From Roseiarcus sp963794155 (GTDB taxonomy: Bacteria; Pseudomonadota; Alphaproteobacteria; Rhizobiales; Beijerinckiaceae): 64,000 nucleotides of DNA. Positions 18,195 through 26,830 of the stretch are shown here, piece after piece. The position numbers and the translations under genes are program-made. The notes beneath the pieces are model-generated. The model was given only the letters and a program-made list of their open reading frames with translations. It had not been told where the DNA came from and searched no databases. Position 1 is the stretch's first letter, and the number at the start of each line of letters is the position of its first letter. Location: positions 62,001 to 126,000 of the forward strand of contig CAWCCX010000001.1 of the NCBI GenBank assembly GCA_963794155.1. Direction: 5' to 3'.

Positions 18195-19045
18195 TCGAGC
18201 CGGGACTTTATGTCGGCTCGGTCATGCATAGCCGGGCGCGGCCGTTTCGGCGCCGGTTCGAATATCGCCTCTTCTGGCTCATCGTCGACCTCGACCGGCT
18301 TCGCGAGACCGCGAGCGCGCTCAAGTTCATGTCGATTGAACGCTTCAACCTCCTAAGCTTCTACGCCCGCGACCACGCGGATGGCGGCGACGGTTCGTTG
18401 CGCGACAAGATCGCGTCGCTCGTGACCGCGTCTGGCTTTGCCGCCGACGGACCGATCCGGCTCCTGACGATGCCGCGGGTATTGGGCTACGTCTTCAACC
18501 CGATCAGCGCCTATTTCTGTCACGACGCGCGCGATCGTCTGACCGCGATCGTCTGGGAAGTGTCGAATACCTTCGGGGGGCGCCATTCCTATGTGATTGG
18601 CGTCGAAGATCCCGATTCGATGGTGCAGCGGCAGCGCTGCCCGAAAGCGCTTCATGTTTCGCCGTTCATCGGCATGGAGGTCGAATATCGATTTCGCGTC
18701 AGCCTTCGCGGCGAGAGGCTGACCATCGGCATCGCCGATCATGATCGCGACGGGCTCCTGATGTCGGCGGCGATGACTGCGGAGCGCCGGCCGCTGACCG
18801 ATAGGGAACTGCTCGCGGCCTGCGCCCGCGCTCCGTTTGAGACGGCGAAAGTGATCGCGGCGATCCACTGGGAGGCGCTTCGGCTGTGGCTGAAAGGCGC
18901 ACGCTACCTCGAGGGGCCGTCAGGCGATGGGAAATCGATTTGCCGCCATTCGGCGAGCGCTCAGCCGGCTTCCACTCGCGTTCCCGCCGGGTTCGACGCC
19001 GCCCCTGTCATCCTCGATCCGCGCCGGCAAAACGCAGGCCGATGA
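18191..19045 (+). CDS. DUF1365 protein
   Basis: 284 residues. Family landmarks: YVGSVMHSRARPFRRRFEYR at the N terminus, RLLTMPRVLGYVFNPISAYFCHD in the middle, and VWEVSNTFGGRHSYVI. DUF1365 has no firmly assigned reaction, though it is constantly paired with the FAD enzyme upstream and a CFA-like methyltransferase, as here. Translationally coupled to the FAD enzyme by a 4-nt overlap. The last 38 nt overlap the convergent membrane-protein gene. Confidence 0.85.
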   Translation: MIEPGLYVGSVMHSRARPFRRRFEYRLFWLIVDLDRLRETASALKFMSIERFNLLSFYARDHADGGDGSLRDKIASLVTASGFAADGPIRLLTMPRVLGYVFNPISAYFCHDARDRLTAIVWEVSNTFGGRHSYVIGVEDPDSMVQRQRCPKALHVSPFIGMEVEYRFRVSLRGERLTIGIADHDRDGLLMSAAMTAERRPLTDRELLAACARAPFETAKVIAAIHWEALRLWLKGARYLEGPSGDGKSICRHSASAQPASTRVPAGFDAAPVILDPRRQNAGR

Positions 19046-19550
19046 AGGCGAAGAGCGACGCGGCCGAGAAGGCGTTGAGTTCAAGCAACCGCTCCAGCTG
19101 ATCGGGAGACAGTGCGTAGAGAGCCGCGCCGCCGAGGAGGCGAAAGGCGGCGAAGGCCAAAAAGATCAACGCGATGAGGCCTCGGCTCCACCAAGCCTCA
19201 TTCGGCCGGAAGGAGAGAGCGGCGAGCAAGCCGCAGGCGAAGAGGAAGAGCTCTGTTCCCGAGCCGATCCCGAACACCTTGGTCGCGAGGAGCGTGTCGG
19301 CCAGCCCGATCGCCGGCGTCGCGATCCGGGCCGCCAGCGGCGCGCGCGGGCCAAGAAAAGGCACGGCGGCATAGAGCGGAGCGGCGATGAGCGTCGCCAG
19401 CGAAGCCTCGAATCCTCCGCCGACAAACCACCAGATCGCGGCAGGATAGAAAGGCTTGTTGGCGACGACCAACCAGGCCACCGCGGCGCTCGCCGACGCC
19501 AGCGGGTCGACGGGCTCTCGCGCCCGCCAAAGATTGACGCTCCTTGTCAC
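19008..19550 (-). CDS. Small integral membrane protein, unknown
   Basis: About 180 residues from a GTG at 19550, with five hydrophobic segments (for example WLVVANKPFYPAAIWWF and ELFLFACGLLAALSF). I do not recognise the family. It is embedded in opposite orientation in the RpoE-ChrR cluster between DUF1365 and the CFA-like gene. The start is uncertain: AAGGAG lies just inside the chosen start codon rather than upstream of it. Confidence 0.55.
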   Translation of the reverse strand: MTRSVNLWRAREPVDPLASASAAVAWLVVANKPFYPAAIWWFVGGGFEASLATLIAAPLYAAVPFLGPRAPLAARIATPAIGLADTLLATKVFGIGSGTELFLFACGLLAALSFRPNEAWWSRGLIALIFLAFAAFRLLGGAALYALSPDQLERLLELNAFSAASLFAFIGLRFAGADRG

Positions 19551-19781
19551 CGCGGCGCCAGCGCGCCCGCCGCGCGCCCGGTAGCGCCAACGACCTGGGT
19601 TGGCGGCTCCATGAGCCCTTCTCCTGCGATGGAACGCGGATTATCCATATGCTTAGACATACGACCGCGGCTCGCCTGCGGATTGCCGGGGAGCAGGTTC
19701 TCCAGGTCTCCCGGCGGTCGAGGGCGGTTTGCACAGAACCAAAAAGTCCACCCCATCGTATAGGCAAAGCGTGATCGAGGC

Positions 19782-19810
19782 TGGTCCTTTATGGCGGAGC
19801 GAGAAATAAC
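19782..19810 (+). promoter_or_regulatory. Possible sigma-E-like promoter for the CFA-like gene
   Basis: TGGTCC (19782-19787), the same -35 hexamer as in front of the FAD enzyme, is followed by 17 nt and AATAAC (19805-19810). The start codon at 19826 would leave only a very short leader, so either the true start is the ATG at 19877 or this match is chance. Confidence 0.3.
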
Positions 19811-19825
19811 TAAGGTCTGGCGGCT

Positions 19826-21118
19826 ATGACTCAGGTCGAGAATCCGCGCTTCGCCGGCGCGAGCGAAAGGGCGCCTATGCCGAGGCGGGGCTGGGACCCG
19901 CGGGCGCGGATATTGACCCGCCTGCTCGAGAGACTGCGATGCGGGTCATTGAGCGTGACCCTGCCGTCCGGGCAAAGGATTGTTCGGGTCGGAGCCGAAC
20001 CCGGCCCCGAAGCCAGCGTCGTCCTCCATCGGTGGCGGGCGGTTCGACGGCTTTTGATCGGCGGAGACATCGGCTTTGCCCGGGCGTGGATCGACGGCGA
20101 TTGCTCAAGCCTCGACTTGACCGCGCTCATCCGGCTTGCGGCGCGCAATCTCCACGCGCTCGGCGGCGCCGCCAAGGGATCGACATTCTCCCAGTTGGCG
20201 TTCCGCCTTCGGCATCTCTCGAACGGCAACACCAAGCGCGGAAGCGCTCGCAACATCATTGCCCACTACGATCTCGGCAACGACTTTTTCCGCGTTTGGC
20301 TCGACGAGGCCATGCTTTACTCGTCCGCTCTCTGGGACGGTTCGACGTCGACGCTCGAATCCGCCCAATCGCGGAAGGTTGAGCGCATTCGGAAGCTGCT
20401 CGAAATCGAGGGCGGCGAGCGGATACTGGAGATTGGCTGTGGCTGGGGAGCCTTGGCGCTCCGCCTCGTCGAGGCCGGCGCCGCCCATGTCACCGGACTG
20501 ACGCTCTCACCTGCCCAGCTCGAATTCGCCCGCGACCTCGCCGCTGCCCGCGGCTCAGCGTCGCGGGTCGATATTCGATTGCAGGACTACCGGGACATCG
20601 ACGGCCGCTACGATCGCATCGTCTCAATCGAAATGGCCGAAGCGGTCGGCGAAGCCTGGTGGCCGACCTACTTCGACAAAATCGCCCGCTGCCTCAAGCC
20701 GGGCGGCCGGGCCGTCCTTCAAGTGATCACCGTAGCCGAAGAGCACTTCGACGATTATCGCCGGACGGTTGATTTCATTCAGCGCTATATATTTCCGGGC
20801 GGCTGCCTGCCGTCGAAGGCCATTCTCCATCAACAATTCGAGCGAGCGGGACTGCGGCTGGTGGGCCACGAAGCGTTCGGTCCTTCCTACGCGCGCACCC
20901 TCGCCGAATGGCGGCGGCGATTCCACGCCGGCTGGCCAGAGATCGCCGCGCTTCGGTTCGACGATCGCTTTCGCCGTCTATGGGACTATTATTTGAGCTA
21001 CTGCGGCGCGGGCTTTCTGGAGGGCGTCACCGATGTCGGCCTCTACTGCGTCGAGCATGCCCACGAGTCCGTTGGCGACATGCCGATGAAGAGCGATCCG
21101 AAGAGGCTCAGCCGATGA
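19826..21118 (+). CDS. CFA-synthase-like fatty-acyl methyltransferase (UfaM-like)
   Basis: 430 residues. SAM-binding motif EIGCGWGAL (202-210), the family's HYDLGNDFF (147-155), and the C-terminal FIQRYIFPGGCLPS. Compared with E. coli Cfa, bicarbonate ligands needed for ring closure are replaced: YSCAYW is YSSALW (Cys139 to Ser), and the His266 position in LLHTIG is Gln (VLQVIT). The catalytic Glu239 equivalent (SIEMAEAVG) and Tyr317 equivalent (FGPSYARTL) remain. This pattern suggests methylation of a double bond without cyclopropane formation, as in the furan-fatty-acid methylase of Rhodobacter. Its context with the FAD enzyme, DUF1365 and RpoE-ChrR agrees. The stop overlaps the DUF2147 start (ATGA). 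Confidence 0.82.
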   Translation: MTQVENPRFAGASERAPMPRRGWDPRARILTRLLERLRCGSLSVTLPSGQRIVRVGAEPGPEASVVLHRWRAVRRLLIGGDIGFARAWIDGDCSSLDLTALIRLAARNLHALGGAAKGSTFSQLAFRLRHLSNGNTKRGSARNIIAHYDLGNDFFRVWLDEAMLYSSALWDGSTSTLESAQSRKVERIRKLLEIEGGERILEIGCGWGALALRLVEAGAAHVTGLTLSPAQLEFARDLAAARGSASRVDIRLQDYRDIDGRYDRIVSIEMAEAVGEAWWPTYFDKIARCLKPGGRAVLQVITVAEEHFDDYRRTVDFIQRYIFPGGCLPSKAILHQQFERAGLRLVGHEAFGPSYARTLAEWRRRFHAGWPEIAALRFDDRFRRLWDYYLSYCGAGFLEGVTDVGLYCVEHAHESVGDMPMKSDPKRLSR

Positions 21119-21507
21119 TCGGTCGCGTTGTGTCGCTGGCGGGGGTGCTGCTGACCGCCGGCGTCGGAAGCGCAACGGCAGAGGGCGATCCCCCGTTTTA
21201 CGGCCATTGGGCGCGCGGCGACGGTAACGCCCGGATCCGAATCGCGCCTTGCGGTGGTGAGGTCTGCGTGACCAACACCTGGATCAAGCCCGGGACGCCG
21301 GGCGAAAAGACCGGCGATCGACTTATCATGCAGGGCAATTCAGACGGGGCAGGGAAGTGGTTGGGAACCGCGTTCGATCCGCAGCGCAATCTGCGCTACA
21401 AAATGAGCATCAACGTCGCCAATGACCACATGACCAGCGATGGATGCCTATTGGGCGGCCTTGTGTGCAAACACATGAGCTGGACGCGCCTCGGTTGGGC
21501 GCGCTGA
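21115..21507 (+). CDS. DUF2147 secreted protein, copy 1
   Basis: 130 residues with a signal peptide (MIGRVVSLAGVLLTAGVGSATAE). The mature domain is DUF2147-like: YGHWARGDGNARIRIAPC, then paired Cys (CGGEVC) and a C-terminal DGCLLGGLVCKHMSWTRL. Likely periplasmic; function unknown. It is translationally coupled to the CFA-like gene (4-nt overlap) and so probably under the same control. A second copy follows at 21715. Confidence 0.8.
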   Translation: MIGRVVSLAGVLLTAGVGSATAEGDPPFYGHWARGDGNARIRIAPCGGEVCVTNTWIKPGTPGEKTGDRLIMQGNSDGAGKWLGTAFDPQRNLRYKMSINVANDHMTSDGCLLGGLVCKHMSWTRLGWAR

Positions 21508-21569
21508 AATTCGACGTCCGTTTGCATGAGCCGGAAATCCCGCCATCGGCCATTCCCTCTTGGCGTCTG

Positions 21570-21714
21570 GCGGCCAACGCCGGCCGCGATTCCACATTGA
21601 CCGGCCCGAGGTCGCCGCGGGATTTGACGATCGCTTTCGCCGTCTATATTGCGTCGAGCGTCCCCCACTAGCCCGAGCCATGCCCATGAACAGCGATACG
21701 AAGGGGCAGCGCAA
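21570..21714 (+). pseudogene. Decayed copy of the CFA-like gene's 3' end
   Basis: The spacer between the two DUF2147 genes still aligns with the last 200 nt of the CFA-like gene. Shared blocks include GCGATTCCAC, GACGATCGCTTTCGCCGTCT, TGCGTCGAGC and ATGCC-ATGAA-AGCGAT-CGAAG just before the start codon; the middle part is deleted. It marks the boundary of a tandem duplication whose unit was the CFA tail plus DUF2147. It no longer encodes a usable frame. Confidence 0.75.
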
Positions 21715-22104
21715 ATGATCCGCCAAGCCGGGGTTTTGGCAGGCGCGTTGGCGGCGCTCGGGGCGGCAAGCGCGGCGTTCGCGGGTCCGGCGTTCCTTGG
21801 CAATTGGGCGCGCGGCGACGGCAAGACCCATATCCGGGTCGAACCTTGCGGCGCGGAGTTTTGCGGCGTCAACACCTGGGTCAGGCCTGGCCACTCCGGC
21901 GAAAAGGTTGGCGACACGCTTGTCGCCAATCTGAAGCCAGCCGGGGCCGAGCGCTGGTCAGGCTCTGCTTTCGACCGAAGGCGTGATCGACACTACACAA
22001 TGCGAGTCCATGTCGCGGGTGAGCGCATGACCACCGATGGATGCATATTGGGCGGCATGATGTGTCAGAGCATGAGCTGGACGCGCCTCGGTCGCGCGAA
22101 GTGA
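21715..22104 (+). CDS. DUF2147 secreted protein, copy 2
   Basis: 129 residues, paralogue of the gene at 21115. Signal peptide MIRQAGVLAGALAALGAASAAFAG. The mature part reads LGNWARGDGKTHIRVEPC, CGAEFC, and DGCILGGMMCQSMSWTRLGR, colinear with copy 1 and roughly 60% alike by eye. The upstream AAGGGG comes from the duplicated end of the CFA-like gene (AAGAGG there). Divergence between copies suggests an old duplication with both kept under selection. Confidence 0.78.
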   Translation: MIRQAGVLAGALAALGAASAAFAGPAFLGNWARGDGKTHIRVEPCGAEFCGVNTWVRPGHSGEKVGDTLVANLKPAGAERWSGSAFDRRRDRHYTMRVHVAGERMTTDGCILGGMMCQSMSWTRLGRAK

Positions 22105-22112
22105 ATTTCCAC

Positions 22113-23267
22113 TCACGCGACGCGGCGGCCTTGCCGCCAGACCGCGCGGACGACCGGCTCGCCGTCGTGGGTCGCCACACCCAAGAGGTCGGCGCGGCGG
22201 CCGACCGCGATCTCGCCGCGATCCTTGAGGCCCGTGGCCTCGGCCGGCGCCTTGCTAACCGCCCGGATCGCTCCGGCTAGGCCGCCGACGGCGGGCGAGT
22301 CGGCGAGACGGAACGCGGCCATTAGCAGCGCCGCGGGCACATAGTCGGAGGACAGGATGTCGAGCTCTCCTGCTTCAGCCAGCTCCCGCGCCGAGACGTT
22401 GCCGGAATGTGAGCCGCCGCGCACGACGTTGGGTGCGCCCATGACCATGCCGGAGGCGCGCGACGCCGACGCCGCTTCAAGCGTGGTCGGGAACTCGGCG
22501 ATCGTCACGCCGTCGCGCCGGGCGAGGGCGACTTCCTCGGCCGTCGTATCGTCGTGGCTGGCGAGCGCAATGCCGCGCGCTCTGGCGATCTCGACGATCC
22601 GCGGCCGGTTTTCGAGCGCTCGCGCCCGGCCGATCCTCTGTCGCTCCGCGGCCACCTCTGCGAGATCGGCTCGGGACCGTCCCGACCTGCCGAAGTAATA
22701 GATGAAGTATTTCTCGATATCGCGGTACTGCCGCTGTCCGGGAGAATGATCCATGAGCGAGACGAGCTGCGCCGGGTGCGAAGCGAGGACAGCGCTGAGG
22801 GAGTCGACGACGTCCGGCGCCGGGACTTCGCAGCGCAAATGAGTGAGATGGTCGGCGCGCAAGAGTCCAGCGTCGGCCGCCCTGCGGACCGCCTCCGCCA
22901 GCAGCGCGACTTGGTCGCCGAGCTGCGCGCCGACGTCAAATTCGTCGACCCCGACCCGAAATGAATCGAAGACGGTGGTGATTCCCGCCGCGGCGATCTG
23001 CGCGTCGTAAGCGAGGACCGCGCTGCCGGGGTGCCATGTCACCGCGCGCCGCGGAAAGTAGTGCGATTCGAGATGGTCGGTGTGCAACTCGATGAGGCCG
23101 GGCAGAAGATAGTCGCCCTGAAAATCGATTCCCGCGCCCCGACAGCGGTCATCGCCGATCTCCGCGATCCGGCCGTCCTTGACCTTGAGGCAGCCGGTGA
23201 ACACGTGATCGGCGGTGACGATCCTCGCGTTTCTGAACCAGGTCGCCTCGCCATCGAGGAATTCCAT
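22113..23267 (-). CDS. phnM: PhnM-type alpha-D-ribose 1-methylphosphonate 5-triphosphate diphosphatase
   Basis: About 384 residues from the ATG at 23267, which has GGGGGAT upstream. Amidohydrolase fold with the PhnM metal site HTDHLESHYFPR, the long GQRQYRDIEKYF segment, and SHDDTTAEEV. In the C-P lyase pathway it removes pyrophosphate from the methylphosphonate-ribose triphosphate. No other phn gene is visible in the window, so it is either an orphan serving a distant phn operon or has a related substrate. It converges on the second DUF2147 gene with an 8-nt gap. Confidence 0.85.
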   Translation of the reverse strand: MEFLDGEATWFRNARIVTADHVFTGCLKVKDGRIAEIGDDRCRGAGIDFQGDYLLPGLIELHTDHLESHYFPRRAVTWHPGSAVLAYDAQIAAAGITTVFDSFRVGVDEFDVGAQLGDQVALLAEAVRRAADAGLLRADHLTHLRCEVPAPDVVDSLSAVLASHPAQLVSLMDHSPGQRQYRDIEKYFIYYFGRSGRSRADLAEVAAERQRIGRARALENRPRIVEIARARGIALASHDDTTAEEVALARRDGVTIAEFPTTLEAASASRASGMVMGAPNVVRGGSHSGNVSARELAEAGELDILSSDYVPAALLMAAFRLADSPAVGGLAGAIRAVSKAPAEATGLKDRGEIAVGRRADLLGVATHDGEPVVRAVWRQGRRVA

Positions 23268-23423
23268 CGTTATCCCCCGTATTTCTCGAGGAAGCCTCGA
23301 CGGAGAGGGTGGAGGCGCGGACCGCTTTGCTCGCGCCAACTCATCGCCGGGCGCGCCGTTGTCCTAGGCCCTGAGCGCTACCCGCCGATTGTCACCCGTG
23401 TCTTTGCGCCGAACCGGTCGAGG

Positions 23424-23873
23424 TCATTGCCAGGTCACGAACATCAGCACCCCCGCCGCCACGATCGTCGCCATCGAAAAGAGGTAGGCGGCCTGGAGTG
23501 TGACGGTCTTCCAATAGAGCAGCTTTGAGAGGAGCGCGCAGCGATTCGGCAAGTCCTCCACTTCCAGCGCCGGATCGGTGATGAACTCGAAATCCTCCGG
23601 TGTAGAGTTGCGCCAGAGCGGGAAGCGTCTGCGTCCCTCGCGGGGATAGCGCGGATAGACCGATGCGAGCAGACAGAAGAAAATGACGATGAACGGCGCC
23701 AGCAACACCGGCACGTTGAGGTACGATGGGTAGTTATCGCGGAACCCCAAAACCGTGCCCATCATGATCGCGACGAAGAGCACGGCAATGTTCGCCTTGA
23801 TGTCGCTGAGGCGAATGGAATCACCGTAGCCGGCGATCAGATTGCGCAGCTGTGCGTCACGGTCCTTGGCCAT
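23424..23873 (-). CDS. Pycsar-effector-like membrane protein, copy 1
   Basis: 149 residues. An N-terminal amphipathic stretch with IRLSDIKANIAVLFVAIMMG leads into the first membrane helix; a second helix follows (LLAPFIVIFFCLLASVYPRYPR), then a soluble linker and a third helix at the C terminus (YLFSMATIVAAGVLMFV). The D-x-KA motif before helix 1 and the helix spacing recall DUF5706/Pycsar TM effectors, which damage the membrane on binding cyclic pyrimidine nucleotides. This is pattern recognition only. No cyclase gene is adjacent. Paralogue of the next gene, 48 nt away in the same direction. Confidence 0.6.
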   Translation of the reverse strand: MAKDRDAQLRNLIAGYGDSIRLSDIKANIAVLFVAIMMGTVLGFRDNYPSYLNVPVLLAPFIVIFFCLLASVYPRYPREGRRRFPLWRNSTPEDFEFITDPALEVEDLPNRCALLSKLLYWKTVTLQAAYLFSMATIVAAGVLMFVTWQ

Positions 23874-23921
23874 CAGCGGCCCCGCGAGAGCAGCGAATGG
23901 GCCATAGCCCGGCGCCTCCGC

Positions 23922-24383
23922 TCAACCATACCATACGTACATGAGCAAGAATATGGTGAAGACAATACTCACCATCGACACAATGAAGCTTACTCTGATG
24001 TACTGCGTCTTCCACCACAGCAGTTCTGACAGGACCGAGCAGCGCAGCTTCAACTGTTCGAGCTCGTCCTCCGCCTCGACAACATTGGCGAAATCGCTGA
24101 TTGTGGCGTTGCGGGAGACGATGAAATGCTTGGCGCCGCGCTTGGGATAGCGCGGGATGAGCACCGCGAACAGGCACAGATACACGATGAGAAACGGCAG
24201 CATGACGAAGGGAATGGGCAGATATTTAGGAAAGTGGGTGTAATTACCCAGAACCGGGCCCATCATGAAGGCGACGAACAGGATCGCGATGTTGGCCTTG
24301 AAATCGCTGGCCCGGATCGCATCGGTGTATCCGGCGATCAGGCCACGATAGGCTTGAGCGGGATCGACGGCGTTTTTATTCAT
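23922..24383 (-). CDS. Pycsar-effector-like membrane protein, copy 2
   Basis: 153 residues, clear paralogue of the gene at 23424: GYTDAIRASDFKANIAILFVAFMMGPVLG matches GYGDSIRLSDIKANIAVLFVAIMMGTVLG segment by segment, and PRYPKRG matches PRYPREG. Three hydrophobic helices. The two probably arose by duplication and could assemble together. Moderately lower GC than its surroundings. No partner enzyme is visible, so the defence role is a suggestion; a housekeeping membrane role is equally open. Confidence 0.6.
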   Translation of the reverse strand: MNKNAVDPAQAYRGLIAGYTDAIRASDFKANIAILFVAFMMGPVLGNYTHFPKYLPIPFVMLPFLIVYLCLFAVLIPRYPKRGAKHFIVSRNATISDFANVVEAEDELEQLKLRCSVLSELLWWKTQYIRVSFIVSMVSIVFTIFLLMYVWYG

Positions 24384-24624
24384 CCGACAGTCGGACGCTC
24401 CACAAGACTACCGGGGGACGGGTCCACCCGCGCCGATGTCGGGCCGCGGCCCCCAAAGCCCGCTGCTCCGAATTGGCGTGAACTCCGACGCCCTGTCAAG
24501 ATCGGTTGAATCTCGGCTTCCGCCGGCGCCGCTTGACCCTCGAAACGACGCCCTCATCAGCCACGCGTTCTCGCCCCCGGCGATGTTTCGGTCGTTGACG
24601 CGTCAGGGGCGTCGGGTCGGAGGA

Positions 24625-24870
24625 TTAAAAGCCGAAGAATTCGCGGCGCAGCGCATCCTCATAGAGGCGCTTCCTATAGTCCACTTCCTTGTGCAGCTTA
24701 TGCTCGTGGAAGTGAGCCGCCTCCCACTGGTCGAGTTCGGCGACGTTATGGTTGCCGGAGGCGAGCTCCTCCTCGGCGCGAATCGCCTCGACCCAGTCGT
24801 TGACCGCAGCCTTGTAGGCGGCCTGCAATTGGTCGAGTTCCTGTTGAAGTTCCGCTGAAATATCCGCCAT
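24625..24870 (-). CDS. Small conserved helical protein
   Basis: 81 residues, highly charged and predicted wholly alpha-helical (ISAELQQELDQLQAAYKAAV, EAAHFHEHKLHKEVDYRK). GGGGGAA lies upstream of the ATG. No membrane segment or signal. I do not recognise the family. It stands alone, with about 240 nt on one side and 160 nt on the other. Confidence 0.6.
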   Translation of the reverse strand: MADISAELQQELDQLQAAYKAAVNDWVEAIRAEEELASGNHNVAELDQWEAAHFHEHKLHKEVDYRKRLYEDALRREFFGF

Positions 24871-25031
24871 GGGGTTCCCCCGATCTGACGTCGTTTACAG
24901 CGGCTGTATGAACAAAAGACGACACCGAGCGCGAGCGGCAGGTCGACAACGGTTGCGCCCGCAAACGATTGCCGAAACGGTGGAATTCAACTCGGAGCTA
25001 TCCGGGGCCAGGTCGGTCGCGGGCGCCCGGC

Positions 25032-25769
25032 TCAGTATTCCTGCCGCGTTGGCCGAAACAGGATCTCATTGACGTCGATATCCTCGGGCTGGCTCATGGC
25101 GAAGATCACCACGCTGGCAAACGAGTCAGCGGGAATCGCATTCTCGTAGACCTTGCGGACGTTTTCCGCGACGTCGGGCTCCGTCACGCTTTCGGGCAGT
25201 TCGGAAGTGACCGCGCCCGGCGAGATGATCGTGGTCCGGACGTTGTACGGCTTGACCTCCTGCCGCAGGCCCTCGGAAATGACCCGCACCGCGGTTTTGG
25301 TCGCGGAATACACGGTGCTGCCGGGCCGAACCTTGTGGCCGGCCACCGACGAGACATTGATGATGTGGCCGCTCCGCTGCGCCTTCATATGCGGCAGTGC
25401 GGCGGCGATCCCATAGAGCACGCCCTTGATATTGACGTCGATCATCCGCTCCCAGTCCGCGATCTTCAGGCGCTCGAGCGGCGAAAGCGGCATCAGGCCA
25501 GCGTTGTTGATGATCACGTCGATGCGCCCGTGCGACTGCACGGCCCGGTCGACGAGGCGCGTGACCTCGGCGTAGCTTGTCACGTCCGTCTGCACGGCGG
25601 CGTCGGCGCCGAGCGAAAGCTCTTTGGCGAGCGCCTGGAGCCTGTCGAGACGCCGCGCGCCCAGGACCAACTTCGCCCCGTTTTGGGCGAGGCGACGCGC
25701 GGCGGCTTCCCCGAGCCCGCTGCTCGCGCCGGTGATGACGACGACCTTGTCCTTGATCCCTTCCGTCAT
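25032..25769 (-). CDS. SDR-family NAD(P) oxidoreductase
   Basis: 245 residues: TGASSGLG (14-21), ARRLDRL after strand 2 (Arg suggests NADP), NNAG, SSVAGHK, YSATK, and the C terminus FRPTRQEY typical of a large group of YdfG-like SDRs. Last gene of a four-gene leftward unit (tautomerase, cupin, aldo/keto reductase, SDR) divergent from a LysR gene. Probably reduces or oxidises small carbonyl compounds; substrate unknown. Confidence 0.8.
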   Translation of the reverse strand: MTEGIKDKVVVITGASSGLGEAAARRLAQNGAKLVLGARRLDRLQALAKELSLGADAAVQTDVTSYAEVTRLVDRAVQSHGRIDVIINNAGLMPLSPLERLKIADWERMIDVNIKGVLYGIAAALPHMKAQRSGHIINVSSVAGHKVRPGSTVYSATKTAVRVISEGLRQEVKPYNVRTTIISPGAVTSELPESVTEPDVAENVRKVYENAIPADSFASVVIFAMSQPEDIDVNEILFRPTRQEY

Positions 25770-25814
25770 GGCCTTACCTCTTCAAATGTTCGTTTCGGCG
25801 CGCCGAGCGGCCGC

Positions 25815-26809
25815 TCAGCGGCCGGTCAGCCGCTCAAGCGCCTCGGGGTACCGATCCCCTTCGACCTTGATCTTCGCGGCGGCGCCCTCGATCTCGCTGA
25901 GATCGACCGGCGTGAGTTCAAGAGCGGCCGCTCCGATGTTCTCCCCCAGACGGTCGAGTTTCGTGGTGCCGGGGATCGCGCGATCCACGGCTTCTGGGCG
26001 AGTAGCCAGGCAAGCGCGATCTGCGCCGGGGTCGCTTTTTTGCGTTGCGCGATCCTACCCAGGAGATCGACCAGGGCCTGATTGGTCTTGCGGGCCTCGT
26101 GCGTGAAGCGGGGCAGCACGCTGCGGAAGTCGGTCCTGTCGAACGCCGTCGTCCCGTCGATCTTGCCGGTGAGGAAGCCCTTTCCGAGCGGGCTGTACGG
26201 AACCAGGCCGATTCCAAGCTCCTCGAGCGCCGGGATGACCTCGGCTTCCGGGCGGCGCCACCACAGCGAATATTCGTTCTGGAGCGCCGTGACCGGCTGG
26301 ACGGCGTGGGCGCGCCGGATTGTCTGGACGCCCGCCTCCGAGAGGCCGAAGTGCCTGACCTTGCCGGCGCGGATGAGGTCCTTCACCGCTCCGGCCACAT
26401 CCTCGATCGGCACGTTCGGGTCGACTCGGTGCTGGTAGAAGAGATCGATGACATCGGCCCTCAACCGTTTGAGCGACGCCTCGGCGACTTGCTTGATATG
26501 CTCAGGATGACTGTCCAGTTCGCTCCATCGCGGTTGGCCGCTGGAAGCAGGTTTGAACCCAAATTTCGTCGCGATCACGACCCGGTCGCGGACCGGCGCC
26601 AGCGCCTCGCCGACGAGTTCCTCGTTGGTCAACGGGCCGTACACTTCCGCCGTGTCGAAGAACGTAACCCCGCGCTCGACCGCGGCGCGGATGAGGGCGA
26701 TCATTTCCTGCTTATCCTTGGGCGGACCGTAGGAAAAGCTCATCCCCATGCAGCCGAGCCCGATCGCCGAGACCCTCAGGCCGCTTTTCCCAAGTTTGCG
26801 CCTCTGCAT
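25815..26809 (-). CDS. Aldo/keto reductase, one-base frame break near the C terminus
   Basis: NADPH-dependent reduction of aldehydes or ketones; (beta/alpha)8 barrel. The N terminus MQRRKLGKSGLRVSAIGLGCMG is typical. Catalytic Asp/Tyr in FFDTAEVYG, Lys in VIATKFGF and His in FYQHRVD are all present. After LAQKPWIA the frame slips: adding one base near 25977 restores RIPGTTKLDRLGENIGAA and carries the protein to a stop at 25815 (331 residues, normal length). Without correction the protein would end in an unrelated tail at 25826. Most likely a sequence error or very recent mutation. Confidence 0.85.
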
Positions 26810-26830
26810 CGTCTTCTCCGTCGTGAATTG

